From Chitinophaga ginsengisoli (GTDB lineage: Bacteria; Bacteroidota; Bacteroidia; Chitinophagales; Chitinophagaceae), in assembly GCF_003014595.1 (NCBI RefSeq), contig NZ_PYGK01000002.1, forward strand, positions 186,001-250,000: a DNA stretch of 64,000 bases, in the 5' to 3' direction. This document shows positions 25,317 to 35,900 of this stretch, in pieces. The position numbers were made by a program, and so were the translations under genes. The first letter of the stretch is position 1. Every line of letters starts with the position of its first letter. The notes beneath the pieces were generated by a model that was given only the letters and a program-made list of their open reading frames with translations, was not told where the DNA came from and did not search any database.

Positions 25317-26498
25317 ATGACGACCAGAAATGATCATCCTGCCGTAGAGACATTACTGCAAGATATAAGATTGGACAAAGGGTTGAAAACCATTGGAGAA
25401 AAGGTATTGTCCGCAGAAAGGCTGACGCCTGAAGAGGGACTGCTTTTATTTGAAAAAGGAGACCTGGCATACCTGGGCGCCCTGGCCAATGCGGTAAGAG
25501 TGCGTATGCATGGCGACAAGACTTACTTCAATCGTAATTTCCATATAGAGCCCACCAACGTTTGCGTTTTTACCTGCAAATTCTGCTCTTACTCGCGTTT
25601 ATATAAAAACCGTGAAGAAGGTTGGGAATTAAGCATCGAACAGATGCTGGACATCGTCAAAAAGTATGATGGCCAACCAGTTACCGAAGTACATATCGTA
25701 GGCGGCGTGCATCCTAAAATGAACCTGGATTTCTTTGTGGAGCTGCTGCAAAAAATCAGGGCGCATAGACCTGACCTTCACCTCAAAGGTTTCACTGCCG
25801 TAGAGCTGGACTATATGTTCCGCAAAGCAAAAGTGTCCGTAGAAGAAGGTATGCGCATCCTGCATGATGCTGGTTTACAGTCCATGCCGGGCGGTGGTGC
25901 GGAAATATTCCATCCTGATATCCGTGCACAGATCTGCCATGATAAAGTAGATGCAGACGGCTGGTTACATATTCACAAAACGGCACACCTGCTGGGTATG
26001 CATACCAATGCGACCATGCTGTACGGCCACCTGGAACAGTTCTGGCACCGTGTTGATCATATGGAACGCCTGCGTAGTCTCCAGGACGAAACCAAAGGCT
26101 TCAATACCTTCATCCCACTGAAGTTCCGCAACAAGGATAATGAGATGGCGCATATACCGGAGACTTCTGTTGTGGAAGACCTGAGACTCTATGCCATTGC
26201 CCGCCTTTACATGGACAACTTCCCCCATCTGAAAGCCTATTGGCCGATGCTGGGTAGAAATACAGCACAACTGACACTTTCCTTCGGCGTAAATGACCTG
26301 GACGGTACCATTGATGATACCACCAAGATTTACTCCATGGCAGGTTCAGAAGAACAGACCCCATCCATGAACACCGCCCAGCTGGCCATGCTTATCAAAC
26401 AGGCAGGCAGAAGACCGGTGGAAAGGGATACTGTTTATAATGAGATCAAAGATTATACTGATGTTGTATTCTCAGAGGAAGAATTGATGGCCCGTTAA
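25317..26498 (+). CDS. mqnE: aminofutalosine synthase, radical SAM
   Basis: 393 residues. The radical-SAM cluster motif CX3CX2C is CVFTCKFC at Cys83, 87 and 90. Downstream VGGVHPKMNLDFF and LQSMPGGGAEIF are marks of MqnE rather than MqnC. The enzyme adds the SAM-derived adenosyl radical to 3-[(1-carboxyvinyl)oxy]benzoate to make 6-amino-6-deoxyfutalosine, an early step of the futalosine route to menaquinone. It starts 5 bp after the unrelated protease gene and is followed after 4 bp by the DUF192 gene. No other mqn genes are in the window. Confidence 0.93.
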   Translation: MTTRNDHPAVETLLQDIRLDKGLKTIGEKVLSAERLTPEEGLLLFEKGDLAYLGALANAVRVRMHGDKTYFNRNFHIEPTNVCVFTCKFCSYSRLYKNREEGWELSIEQMLDIVKKYDGQPVTEVHIVGGVHPKMNLDFFVELLQKIRAHRPDLHLKGFTAVELDYMFRKAKVSVEEGMRILHDAGLQSMPGGGAEIFHPDIRAQICHDKVDADGWLHIHKTAHLLGMHTNATMLYGHLEQFWHRVDHMERLRSLQDETKGFNTFIPLKFRNKDNEMAHIPETSVVEDLRLYAIARLYMDNFPHLKAYWPMLGRNTAQLTLSFGVNDLDGTIDDTTKIYSMAGSEEQTPSMNTAQLAMLIKQAGRRPVERDTVYNEIKDYTDVVFSEEELMAR

Positions 26499-26502
26499 AA
26501 AC

Positions 26503-27054
26503 ATGTTTATGTCAGCTACCCGATGGTGGTTATTCAATGCAGGACTATGTCTGTATGTTGGTCTGTATGTTGCCGGTTGTCATAACAACCGTAGCCAGGT
26601 CAGCAACCTGCAATCGTCTGAAACAACTACCACCATCAGTACCGCTGCCGATCCGGGGCCGCAGTTTAAAAAGGAAGGTGTTCTTTATTTTCTCAGCAAG
26701 GTAAACAATGATACGCTCCGCCAGATCGATATTGAACTGGCTACCAATGACCAGGAAAGAGCACAGGGCCTGATGGACCGCAAATCCATGACAGATACCC
26801 AGGGAATGTTGTTTATCTTTCCTCATGCAGAGGAACAATCCTTCTGGATGAAGAACACTTACATCTCTCTTGACATCATTTATATCGACGACAAAAATGA
26901 AATAGTATCCGTGCAGAAGTATACCACTCCCCTCTCCGAAGAGAGCCTGCCTTCCTTCAAAAAAGCGCAGTATGTGCTGGAAGTGAATGCAGGATTCTGC
27001 GATAAGTATCATATCGCATATGGCGATAAAATTGGTTATAAGGAAATCAGGTAA
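26503..27054 (+). CDS. DUF192 lipoprotein
   Basis: 183 residues (a second ATG two codons later may be used). The signal ends LYVAGC, a lipobox, so it should be a lipoprotein. Residues 60-183 form a DUF192 domain: VELAT-type strand (IDIELATNDQERAQGLMDRK), MLFIFPHAEEQSFWMKNTYI, LDIIYID and the closing ALEVNAG-like stretch VLEVNAGFCDKYHI, GDKIGY. The function of DUF192 is not established. It is 4 bp downstream of mqnE, so co-transcribed, and ends at a strong terminator. Confidence 0.88.
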   Translation: MFMSATRWWLFNAGLCLYVGLYVAGCHNNRSQVSNLQSSETTTTISTAADPGPQFKKEGVLYFLSKVNNDTLRQIDIELATNDQERAQGLMDRKSMTDTQGMLFIFPHAEEQSFWMKNTYISLDIIYIDDKNEIVSVQKYTTPLSEESLPSFKKAQYVLEVNAGFCDKYHIAYGDKIGYKEIR

Positions 27055-27073
27055 GATAATAGTATTACTATAA

Positions 27074-27117
27074 AAATAAAGACCGTCTCATTCATTATGA
27101 AACGGTCTTTATTTTTT
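27074..27117 (+). terminator. terminator of the mqnE-DUF192 unit
   Basis: A perfect stem AAAGACCGT / ACGGTCTTT (27078-27086 and 27102-27110), followed by ATTTTTT. Between it and the regulator start at 27333 I see no other gene or structured element. Confidence 0.88.
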
Positions 27118-27332
27118 GCTTGAATGTATTATTTCGATACCTTTATGCCAGACATAGCATTAAATGCTTGCAAATATCTGCATATAGGAAAATAAATTAT
27201 CTTCTCCTTTTGCAGTCTGAAAATATACCAATACTTCTTTTTCTATTTATCCCCTGCCTGCCAACAATCGTAACAAGTCATAGTGTTCGTGTCATTAGGA
27301 AACTACTATTATTCACCTCTTAATCTTAACAT

Positions 27333-28736
27333 GTGAAAACTATCCTGATTGTCGACGACGAGATCCATATCTGCACCTTGCTAACCACCATCCTTACTAA
27401 AGAAGGATATAAGGTAGACCATAGCGTTTCTGGCAGCATAGCCCTCAAAATGTTAAAAGAGAATAGCTATGATGTCATCTTCTGCGATTACCGTTTGAAA
27501 GATAAAGAAATTGATGGGAGTATCCTGTCGCTCAGGATCAGGGAAATGAGCCCGGCCACAAGCATCATAGTGATGACAGGTTATCCGGATGTACGGGTAG
27601 CGATTCAACTGATCAAACAGGGTATCCACGACTATGTTGTTAAACCATTAAATGCAGCACAGGCTATTCTGCTGGTGCAGAAGGCGCTGCTTCATCAGGC
27701 AGTGCTTGCAAAAGAGCAACTACCTCCAGTCAATCCACTGACAGTCAATCCTGTTTCTACATATGTATCCCGGAGAGGGCAGCTCAGCCAGTTTGTATAT
27801 GGCATGGGCAATACCTCCAAGGAACTCCATACACAGATCAAACTGATCGCACCTACCGATTACAGCGTTATCATTCTGGGAGAAACCGGTACCGGCAAAG
27901 AATCTGTGGCGCATCTCATACATAGTCAGAGTAAGCGGAAGGATAAACCGCTGGTAGCGATCGACTGTGGTAGCCTGTCTCCCGAGCTGGCCAGCAGTGA
28001 GCTGTTCGGTCATGAAAAAGGAGCCTTTACTGGCGCTATACAGTCAAAAGTAGGCGCCTTCCAGGAAGCGCATGGCGGTACTTTATTCCTTGATGAAATA
28101 GGGAACCTTTCTTATGAAGTGCAAACCGCTTTATTACGCACGATACAGGAAAGAGTGATCCGTCCGGTAGGCAGCACAAAAGAAATACATGTAGACATCC
28201 GCATTATCGTAGCGTCTAACGAAGACCTGCAGCGCGCCGTTCTGCAAGGCAGATTCAGAGATGATCTCTATTACCGGCTGAATGAATTTACCATCAACGT
28301 ACCACCTTTACGTGAACGCAAAGAAGATCTTCCACTGTTTGTAACTACGTTTAAACAGGTAGTTGAAGATGAGCTGGGACGGGAATGTGGTCCTTTATCC
28401 GATGACATACTGGCTGCCTTTTCCAATTATTCCTGGCCGGGTAATATCCGTGAACTTAAAAACGTGATGCGGCGTATCTGTCTCTTATCCAGTGATAAAG
28501 ATCCCATCACCAGTGAGCACCTCCCGGAGGAATTACATCCTGCTCCCAGGGAACTGGCAGTGCCGGTAATTGCTGGTGAGGCCAACCTGAAGAATGTAAC
28601 CCGGCAGGCGGAATATCAAAAGATACTGGACGTACTGCAGCAGGTCCGCTTTAATAAATCACAGGCGGCCAGGCTAATGAACATTGACCGTAAGACACTT
28701 TATAACAAACTGCATACTTTGAATATATTGCTGTAA
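27333..28736 (+). CDS. sigma-54-dependent response regulator (NtrC family)
   Basis: 467 residues from a GTG start (the overlapping ATG at 27331 reads ATG-TGA). The receiver domain (1-120) has Asp8/Asp9, phospho-Asp52 in FCDYRL, and VVKPL. The AAA+ domain (about 165-395) has GETGTGKE (Walker A), GAFTGA for sigma-54 contact, and GGTLFLDEIGNL (Walker B). The C-terminus ends in a Fis-type helix-turn-helix (NKSQAARLMNIDRKTLYNKL). It activates RpoN promoters when phosphorylated. No sensor kinase is adjacent, so it is an orphan regulator here and its targets are unknown. Confidence 0.95.
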   Translation: MKTILIVDDEIHICTLLTTILTKEGYKVDHSVSGSIALKMLKENSYDVIFCDYRLKDKEIDGSILSLRIREMSPATSIIVMTGYPDVRVAIQLIKQGIHDYVVKPLNAAQAILLVQKALLHQAVLAKEQLPPVNPLTVNPVSTYVSRRGQLSQFVYGMGNTSKELHTQIKLIAPTDYSVIILGETGTGKESVAHLIHSQSKRKDKPLVAIDCGSLSPELASSELFGHEKGAFTGAIQSKVGAFQEAHGGTLFLDEIGNLSYEVQTALLRTIQERVIRPVGSTKEIHVDIRIIVASNEDLQRAVLQGRFRDDLYYRLNEFTINVPPLRERKEDLPLFVTTFKQVVEDELGRECGPLSDDILAAFSNYSWPGNIRELKNVMRRICLLSSDKDPITSEHLPEELHPAPRELAVPVIAGEANLKNVTRQAEYQKILDVLQQVRFNKSQAARLMNIDRKTLYNKLHTLNILL

Positions 28737-28766
28737 GCGATGAACATTGAAGACACTTTTCTGCCG

Positions 28767-31046
28767 TCATTTCAACTCTTCCATAGTAAATGACTTCTGC
28801 CGCCCCTTATATTGTTTTCTGACGTCCTGGATATCTTTCTCCGTTACTTTGGATGCATGATTGCTCCAGGCGCCACGAATGAAACTAAGCACTTCAGCAA
28901 TGTCCTTGTCTGAGAACTCATCATTGCTGCCTATTCCTGGCATATCACCGCTTATTTCAGGTGCTTTGTATTGTTTGCCGGCTACCGTCACAGGACCGGT
29001 TAATCCGAACAGTACAATGGATGCGAGGCGATGTTTATCTCCTGTAACAACCTCCGACTGATTCAGCGGTGGCGCTAAGGATTGTATACCGTCCCCGTCC
29101 GCCCCATGACAGGTTTGACAAACTGTTTTAAACAACACGGTGCCTCTTGGATAAGTCTTCTGCAGACTTTCATTCACGCTGGCTTTCTTACGGTTCTCAA
29201 TATCTTTTAAAACGGTTTTCAGGTGTTTATGCAGCACCAGGGTACTGTCAGCGTTCCAGGCAGTAAGCTGTTGTAATAACGCTGTTTCCTTACCAGCCAT
29301 CCGGCTGATGATAGCATCGGCTACATACGGATCATTCGCATATCTTTCCATCAGCTGCGTTTGCAGCATATCCACTTCTTTTTGTAACTGTGGCGGAAAA
29401 GCTGGCAACAGTAAAGCCACATATGGCGCCAGGAAAACATTCTTCTCCATTGCCGCCAGTTCCTTCAGTACTTCTGCACCATTAGCTGGGGTGAGCACGG
29501 CAGGTAAAGCGGCCAATCCCTGCACCTGCGCATAAGGATTTGACTGATGAAGCAACACCATCACATCCGCCAGTTGTAATGCACCCAGGCCTTCCAGCGT
29601 CCATAATGCATGTATCTGTCCATTCAGGCTGTCTTTCCGCTGCAGGCGTTCTTTCAATGCCGGCGCCAGTGATGTATAGTGATGATCGATGATCATTTGT
29701 TGTGCCTTATCCCTTACCCAGCCATTCGGATGATCGAGTAAGGCCAGTAATTTATTTGGCTCATTCTCTATCAATACCGGCACCGGCTTTTGACCAGCAG
29801 GCACTACACGATAGATGCGCCCGCAGTTCAGCGGATTGGTCAATTGACGGCTTCTGATCTCACTTTTAAGATAAGGCGTCAGGTAGGTTTTATGCTGGAT
29901 GATGCCCCGATACATATCAACGATATACATGGCGCCATCTGGACCATCATACAGGCTGACCGGCCTGAAACGTTCATCAGTGCTGGCAAGGAATTCATGG
30001 CCGGCATAAGCCTGCTTTCCTTTTACAATATAACCGCTGTCTTTTACCAGGTTCCTTTTAATCAGGTTGCCGGAAGGTTCTGCTACGAAAATGTTGTTAT
30101 CATATGGCTTGCCCAGCAACCCACCTCTGTATACCAGCGGCCCACACGCTGCCGTCATATTCCGCAAGCGGAGGCTATCGTCCAGCACGTTTTTCATGTA
30201 TCCCCTGTTCACACCAGTAGTCGCCCGGGAAGGATATACCCGCGTATCAGGAACGATCTTCTCATCGTAACCGGATACATTTTTCTGTTGCTGATTGTGA
30301 GCGCCCAGTCCCGCGGGGAAGTAATCTCCCAGCACATTTTCGGAGTTGTTATTATAAAAGAGGCGGCCGTAGTTATCTTGCGTAATACCCCACTGACCGC
30401 GGAAATGGGTTTCTTCTTTCAGCCATTTTCCGCCTACCTTACGGTAGCGCTTATCTGATTTGGCGTTGTAGATCCAGTTATCCATGGCTCTGAGCAATCC
30501 GTTGGGCTGGTGCTCCACATTACCGCCTTCAGTATATTTATCGTCTACCAGCGTACGTTTGCCGGGCTTGTCATTATTGATCTCCACAAACCACAGTTTA
30601 GGTGGTTCTGCAATCAGGATGCCGTTCTCCACAAGACTGATGGCTCTTGGCAGTACCAGCGAGTCCAGGAATACTTCCCGTTTATCTGCTACCCCGTCAT
30701 GGTCGGTATCTTCGAGGATCACGATCTTTCCGTTAGGGACGTCTTCTCCTGTACCAACGGTATCAGGCATATACCCAGTCATCTCTACTACCCACATACG
30801 TCCTTTTTCATCAAAAGTCATGGCAACCGGTACCGTTACTAAAGGCTCCGCGGCCACGAGCTGCACTTCCAGGCCTTTCTCCACTTCCATATGTGAAATA
30901 GCTGTCTTTGCATCCAGCACAGGAGAAACAGCGTATTTCTCCCGGATAGCCAGTGAGTCTGATGCCTTTGATGATTTCGTGTTGTCGCCATTGTTACATG
31001 CCGCCAGCAGAAAGCCGATCCCTAAAAGATAAAACCTGTAACGCAT
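28767..31046 (-). CDS. PVC-type haem-binding lipoprotein (membrane-bound dehydrogenase-like plus cytochrome c)
   Basis: 759 residues. The lipoprotein signal MRYRFYLLGIGFLLAAC (Cys17) is followed by a six-bladed-propeller-like 'membrane-bound dehydrogenase' domain (about 50-420: EKGRMWVVEMTGYMPDT, DTDHDGVADKREVF, GPDGAMYIVDMYRG). A HEAT-repeat region follows (about 430-600), then a C-terminal cytochrome c domain with haem motif CQTCHG near residue 640 and MPGIG as probable Met ligand. The order propeller-HEAT-cytochrome is that of PVC-type proteins of Planctomycetes and Bacteroidota, probably a periplasmic sugar or alcohol dehydrogenase. Substrate unknown. It is convergent with the sigma-54 regulator. 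Confidence 0.88.
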   Translation of the reverse strand: MRYRFYLLGIGFLLAACNNGDNTKSSKASDSLAIREKYAVSPVLDAKTAISHMEVEKGLEVQLVAAEPLVTVPVAMTFDEKGRMWVVEMTGYMPDTVGTGEDVPNGKIVILEDTDHDGVADKREVFLDSLVLPRAISLVENGILIAEPPKLWFVEINNDKPGKRTLVDDKYTEGGNVEHQPNGLLRAMDNWIYNAKSDKRYRKVGGKWLKEETHFRGQWGITQDNYGRLFYNNNSENVLGDYFPAGLGAHNQQQKNVSGYDEKIVPDTRVYPSRATTGVNRGYMKNVLDDSLRLRNMTAACGPLVYRGGLLGKPYDNNIFVAEPSGNLIKRNLVKDSGYIVKGKQAYAGHEFLASTDERFRPVSLYDGPDGAMYIVDMYRGIIQHKTYLTPYLKSEIRSRQLTNPLNCGRIYRVVPAGQKPVPVLIENEPNKLLALLDHPNGWVRDKAQQMIIDHHYTSLAPALKERLQRKDSLNGQIHALWTLEGLGALQLADVMVLLHQSNPYAQVQGLAALPAVLTPANGAEVLKELAAMEKNVFLAPYVALLLPAFPPQLQKEVDMLQTQLMERYANDPYVADAIISRMAGKETALLQQLTAWNADSTLVLHKHLKTVLKDIENRKKASVNESLQKTYPRGTVLFKTVCQTCHGADGDGIQSLAPPLNQSEVVTGDKHRLASIVLFGLTGPVTVAGKQYKAPEISGDMPGIGSNDEFSDKDIAEVLSFIRGAWSNHASKVTEKDIQDVRKQYKGRQKSFTMEELK

Positions 31047-31133
31047 TCTTATAAATCGATTGTTAGACCCAAAATATAAATTAAATTAGGAATTTGGAAT
31101 TATCTTCGTTATTTATACCATTTTAACGCGCTT

Positions 31134-32396
31134 ATGGGACGTTTCCAAGGAATCTTCGGGATTATCCTTATCCTGGGACTGGCATACCTGGTTTCCAACA
31201 ATAGAAAAAAGATCAACATCCGCCTGGTAGTCAGCGGAATGGGCCTGCAGATATTAATCGCATTACTCATTTTCAAGGTAGGGTTTGTTTTCCGGTTCTT
31301 CCAGGGTATTGGTAAGGCGATGGGCAAACTGGAGGATTTTGCCCGTCAGGGTGCAGCATTTGTGTACGGTGGTATTGCAGTGGAAAAGACACCGGGCACC
31401 ATAGGTAATTATCTCACCGGTGGATTTGTATTTGCATTTAATATCACGGCAGCGATCATACTCGTGTGTTCACTCGTAGCCATCCTGTATCACTTTGGCA
31501 TTATGCAGCGCATTGTAGCGGTGATAGCCAGGGCGATGAATTTCATTATGCGCGTGAGCGGTGCAGAAGCATTGAGTAACGTAGCCAGTGCCTTTGTTGG
31601 TCAGATCGAGGCGCAGGTAATGATCCGTCCCTATCTACCCTATATGACGAAAAGTGAACTGCTGGCGTCTATGAGCGGAAGCCTTGCCTGTATTGCCGGG
31701 GGTATCCTGGTGGTATATTCCAATATGGGTAAAGCAGCCGGTATGGACATCGCTCCCATGCTGATCACGGCCAGCCTGATGGCAGCGCCGGGCGCGCTGG
31801 TAATCTCCAAGATCGTTTTTCCGGAAACAGAAGAATCTCAGACCATGGGAAAGGTAAAACTGGAAGTAAAAAGCCAGTATGTAAATGTGATAGATGCCAT
31901 CACCCATGGTGCGGGCGACGGCTTTAAAATAGCCATGAACGTGATCGCTATGATCATCGGATTTGTGGCCCTGATAGCGTTCCTTGACTGGGGATTACTA
32001 AAGATCGGACAGCTGTTGCACCTTGACTTTGCACTGAGCTTAAACTGGATCTTCGGAAAGCTCTTCTACCCTGTTGCCTGGGCAATGGGCGTACCTGAGC
32101 AGGATGTCAACAGCGTGGCTACCCTGCTGGGACAAAAGCTCAGTATCAACGAATTTATCGCCTTCAAGAACCTCACCGATAAGACAGTACCTGTGTTAAC
32201 GGAAAAGGGATTACTGATCGTGAGTATCGCGATCTGTGGCTTTGCTAACTTCAGTAGTGTGGGTATGCAGATAGGTGGTATCGGTGTGCTTGCGCCGGAA
32301 AGACGTAGTGATCTGGCCAGCCTGGGATTAAAAGCACTTTTCTGCGGAACGCTGGCATCTTATTTATCAGCTACCATTGCGGGGATACTGATTTAA
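31134..32396 (+). CDS. concentrative nucleoside transporter (CNT/NupC family)
   Basis: 420 residues, mostly hydrophobic, with three N-terminal helices and the CNT core and gate domains. Motifs are GGFVFAFNITAAIILVCSLV, GQIEAQVMIRPYLPYMTKSE (family signature G-Q-x-E-A) and the C-terminal ICGFANFSSVGMQIGGIGVL, the highly conserved G-F-A-N-x-S-S-x-G/I-G motif. It imports nucleosides with Na+ or H+ across the inner membrane, and could feed the nucleoside phosphorylase at 3980. It starts divergently from the PVC lipoprotein with 87 bp between, and ends at a bidirectional terminator. Confidence 0.93.
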   Translation: MGRFQGIFGIILILGLAYLVSNNRKKINIRLVVSGMGLQILIALLIFKVGFVFRFFQGIGKAMGKLEDFARQGAAFVYGGIAVEKTPGTIGNYLTGGFVFAFNITAAIILVCSLVAILYHFGIMQRIVAVIARAMNFIMRVSGAEALSNVASAFVGQIEAQVMIRPYLPYMTKSELLASMSGSLACIAGGILVVYSNMGKAAGMDIAPMLITASLMAAPGALVISKIVFPETEESQTMGKVKLEVKSQYVNVIDAITHGAGDGFKIAMNVIAMIIGFVALIAFLDWGLLKIGQLLHLDFALSLNWIFGKLFYPVAWAMGVPEQDVNSVATLLGQKLSINEFIAFKNLTDKTVPVLTEKGLLIVSIAICGFANFSSVGMQIGGIGVLAPERRSDLASLGLKALFCGTLASYLSATIAGILI

Positions 32397-32422
32397 GTAA
32401 GTACAAACTAATACTAACAAAA

Positions 32423-32466
32423 TCCGCCTTATCATCCTCCCATGCCGGGTATGATGATAAGGCGGA
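32423..32466. terminator. bidirectional terminator between convergent genes
   Basis: A perfect 13-bp stem TCCGCCTTATCAT / ATGATAAGGCGGA with an 18-nt loop. On the plus strand it is followed by GCTCTTTTATAG and on the minus strand by TTTTGTTAG. Confidence 0.82.
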
Positions 32467-32484
32467 GCTCTTTTATAGTATCAA

Positions 32485-32883
32485 TCAGAAACCTAATCTC
32501 TTTATCAGATCGGCCAGTACGGCGTCCCAGCTTTCCAGTTGTCCTTCTTCAGTCCTTGCCTCTTTCATTTCAGATGCAGTCCTGATCTTTTCAACAACAC
32601 TAGCAGCCAGTTTACGCAGAGCGGGTGTAGCCAGCAGTTGCAGTGAATCCAGGTTATCCAGCGGATCTTCCGGGAAATCTTCGCTTGCTTTACCGCTCAA
32701 TGCAGCCACTACTTCTGCAGCTGCCAAGGCGTCTTCGCATTCGGATGTATCCAGTACGCCATCCTTGTTAAGTGTGAACTGCAATGTGTCGGCAACCATG
32801 CCGCCATCTTTGTTGTCCATCATTTCAAATACCCAGTCTTGCGAGCCATCATTTTCGAAGTTTCTGGTACCCCATGTGCCCAT
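32485..32883 (-). CDS. DUF4259 protein
   Basis: 132 residues, cytosolic and acidic. The N-terminus MGTWGTRNFENDGSQDWVFE is the DUF4259 hallmark (MGTWGxxxFENDxAxDW). A helical alpha-solenoid-like rest follows with L-rich segments. The function of this family is not known; members are sometimes found near immunity or surface genes. It starts 39 bp after the smc stop on the same strand and could be co-transcribed with it. Confidence 0.88.
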   Translation of the reverse strand: MGTWGTRNFENDGSQDWVFEMMDNKDGGMVADTLQFTLNKDGVLDTSECEDALAAAEVVAALSGKASEDFPEDPLDNLDSLQLLATPALRKLAASVVEKIRTASEMKEARTEEGQLESWDAVLADLIKRLGF

Positions 32884-32922
32884 GATATGTAGTTTTTTTG
32901 GTTTGCTTTATTGACGATTAAC

Positions 32923-35900
32923 TTAGTTCAGACTCCTGAAATCCACCGGTACCAGTTTACTCACACCCGGCTCCTGCATGGTAACCCCGTAGATCACATC
33001 CACAGCAGCCATTGTCTGCTTGTTATGCGTAACAATAATGAACTGCGAATTGTCTGAGAACTTACGGATCATATTGGTGAATTTACCTACGTTGGCGTCA
33101 TCCAGCGGCGCATCTACCTCATCGAGGATACAGAATGGCGCTGGTTTGATAAGGTAAATGGCAAACAGCAATGCTGTTGCTGTCAGTGTCTTTTCTCCAC
33201 CACTCAGCTGTGTAATAGCTGCCGGACGCTTACCCTTTGGTTTGGCAATAATCTCAATACCTGTATCTGCCAGGTTTTCAGGATCGTTCAGTATCATATC
33301 ACACTGATCTTCTTCAGTGAACAATGCCTTAAATACACGTACGAAGTTTTCCTTCACCTGGTTGAAGGTATCCAGGAATTTTTGGTTAGCCGTTGCTTCC
33401 ACTTCCTGTATCGTTGCCATCAGCGATTCCTTGGCGGTCACCAGGTCATTCTTCTGCTCCAGGATAAACTCATAACGTTTCCTCATTTCCTGGTAGGCCT
33501 CGATAGCAGTAGGGTTGATCTCCCCCATATTTTCAAGGCGCTTCTTCAGTCGCTCGGCACTTCCCTGCAATTCATCCACTGGCAATGTGGAACTACGCTG
33601 TTCGTCAATGATCTCGTCCAGGTTCACCTTGAACTCTACGCTCAGCCTTTCTTTCATAGAGGCCAGCTGTAATTTCAGTTCGTTCACCTTATCCTTGATC
33701 ACCGTCAGCGCCTGTTCCAGCTGTTCCCTGGCACGCTGGCGTGCACGCAGGCTGCTTTCTTTTTCCTGCAGCCCATTACGGAAGTTGTAATATTCCTGGT
33801 CCTTTTCGTTCAGCTCTTTCTCTTCTTCTTCTTTACGGCGGAACAGGTCTACTAATCCGTCTTCTGCTGCTCCCAGCTTGTCTTCCGCAGCAGCGATATT
33901 AGCCACTGCATCTTCCAGCTGTGTTTTATTGCTGGTGATCTGCACATGCAGATCTGATAATTGCTTGCGTTTGAATTCCAGTTCCTGTTTCAGGGCCTGC
34001 ACCTTACTCTGCTGGCGTGTATGCTGCAGGTTCTGGTTGTTGAACTGTACATTGGCCTGGTTGAACTGTTGCTCTGCCTCTGTAGCTGCTCTTTCTGCCG
34101 CTACAATGTTATCATGCAATGCATGCACCTTATCATTCAGGTCTTCCAGTTCTTCCTTCACCCCGGAAATGCTTTCCTGGTTAGCTGCCAGGGAATCCTG
34201 CATTTCCAGCAGGCGCTTGTCACTTGATTCTACCAGGTGACGGAAGTTCTCAATACGGTTCTGCAATCCAAACACCTGGTTATTCAACTGGTTGATCTTC
34301 TCGCGGGCAGCATTGATATTATTCTCATTCAACTGGCTGTTGAATCCTAATACCTGGTTGTGTTTATCCTGGATCTGCTGACGCAGGTTAGCCACAACTT
34401 CCTCCAGCGCCTTGATCTCTTCATCCAGCTTTTCCAGGTTCTTGGCTCGTCCCAGTTTCTTTCCTTCGAACAGTCCTACGGAACCACCACTGAAACTATA
34501 CCTGCCCCGGTTCATTCTGCCGCTCTTCTCTATCACCAGGATATCCTGGTCTGCCAGCTGACTGAATTCCAGGTTGCTGATATCGTCGGTGATAAATACT
34601 TTGCCCAGCAGATAGTTACCCAGTCCTTTGTAACGCTCATCCAGCTCTACCACCTGCAGGGCGGGAATTGCGCCTGGAGGGGTGAACAGGCTTCCACCCT
34701 GTTGGTGGAACTGGTCCAATATAAAAAAGTTTGCTTTACCTTTCTTGTTATCATCCAGTAAACGGATGGCCTGCACTGCCTCTGCTGCATTATTTACAAC
34801 ATAGTAGTTAAGATAAGGTTCAAGCAGATTCTCTACACAGGTGCGGTATTCTTCCTTACAGAAGAAAATATCACTCAGGATAGGCGCACTATTATTCCAC
34901 GCTGTATTCTTTTTGAGGAACTTGATACTTTCAGGATAACCTTCCAGGCTGTCTACGAGGGATTTCAACAGGTCATACTCATTCTTCTTCTGGTCCAGCG
35001 CACGGTTCTCATCTACCAGCTTATCGCGCAGACCTTCTATTTCGCCCTGGGTGGCCAGGATCTTTCCTTTGGTCTCTTCCTGGAAAGCGATCATATCTTC
35101 CAGGTCTGCCTTCTGGTCCTGCAGCGTTTCCTGCAGACCGACTTTCTCTTCTTCCAGTTGTGTGATCTGCAGCTGACGACCGGCTTTTTCATCCTGTAAC
35201 TGCTGTATGCTGCGTTGCAGGTTCTGTACGGAAGTATCGGCTACCGCCACTTTCTTTTCCGCTTCGAACTGCTGCCGTTGCCATTGTTGCTGATCGCGGC
35301 GCAGGGTTTCGAGCGACAGTTTTTTCTGGTTGAAAGCTTCCTTCTTCTCATCCATCATCTCCTGCAATCCTTCCAGCTGGTCCTGTAAGCTCTCAAATGC
35401 TTCCTGTTCTTCTTCCACCTGTGTCTCGGTAAAAGCGATGGAATCTGTCAGGCCCTGCAACTGTCCCTCAGCATTACTGAGGAACTGGCTGATATTGCGT
35501 TCCCGCTCTTTCAGGTAAGTGAGCTGCTGGCTGGCCAGGTTCTTATCGTTCTCTTTGGTACGGATGGTAGATACCAGTTCATTGAAAGATTTCTGCAGTA
35601 CCTGTAGCTCTCTTTCCTTGGCTACGAAATGCAGTTTATCTTCTTCCACACTGGCCTCTGCGGAGGAGATCTCCGTTTCCAGGGCCATTTTCTTATCACT
35701 TTCCGCCTGTTGTTCATCTGTCAGCTCTTTAAAAGTGACATTAAATCCTTCCAGGGCAGCTTTCGCCAGCTCTATACTGATCTCGCGATATTCTTTTTTA
35801 ATCTCGTAAAAGCGCTCGGCCTTACGCGCCTGGGCTTCAACGGTCTTTAAGTTGTTATTGATCTCAAACAGCAGGTCCTCAATACGGTTCAGGTCACCTT

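Noticed and set aside
34360..34761. 133-codon open frame opposite smc
   Set aside because: Opposite a coiled-coil gene rich in Gln/Glu/Leu codons; low-complexity translation, no support.
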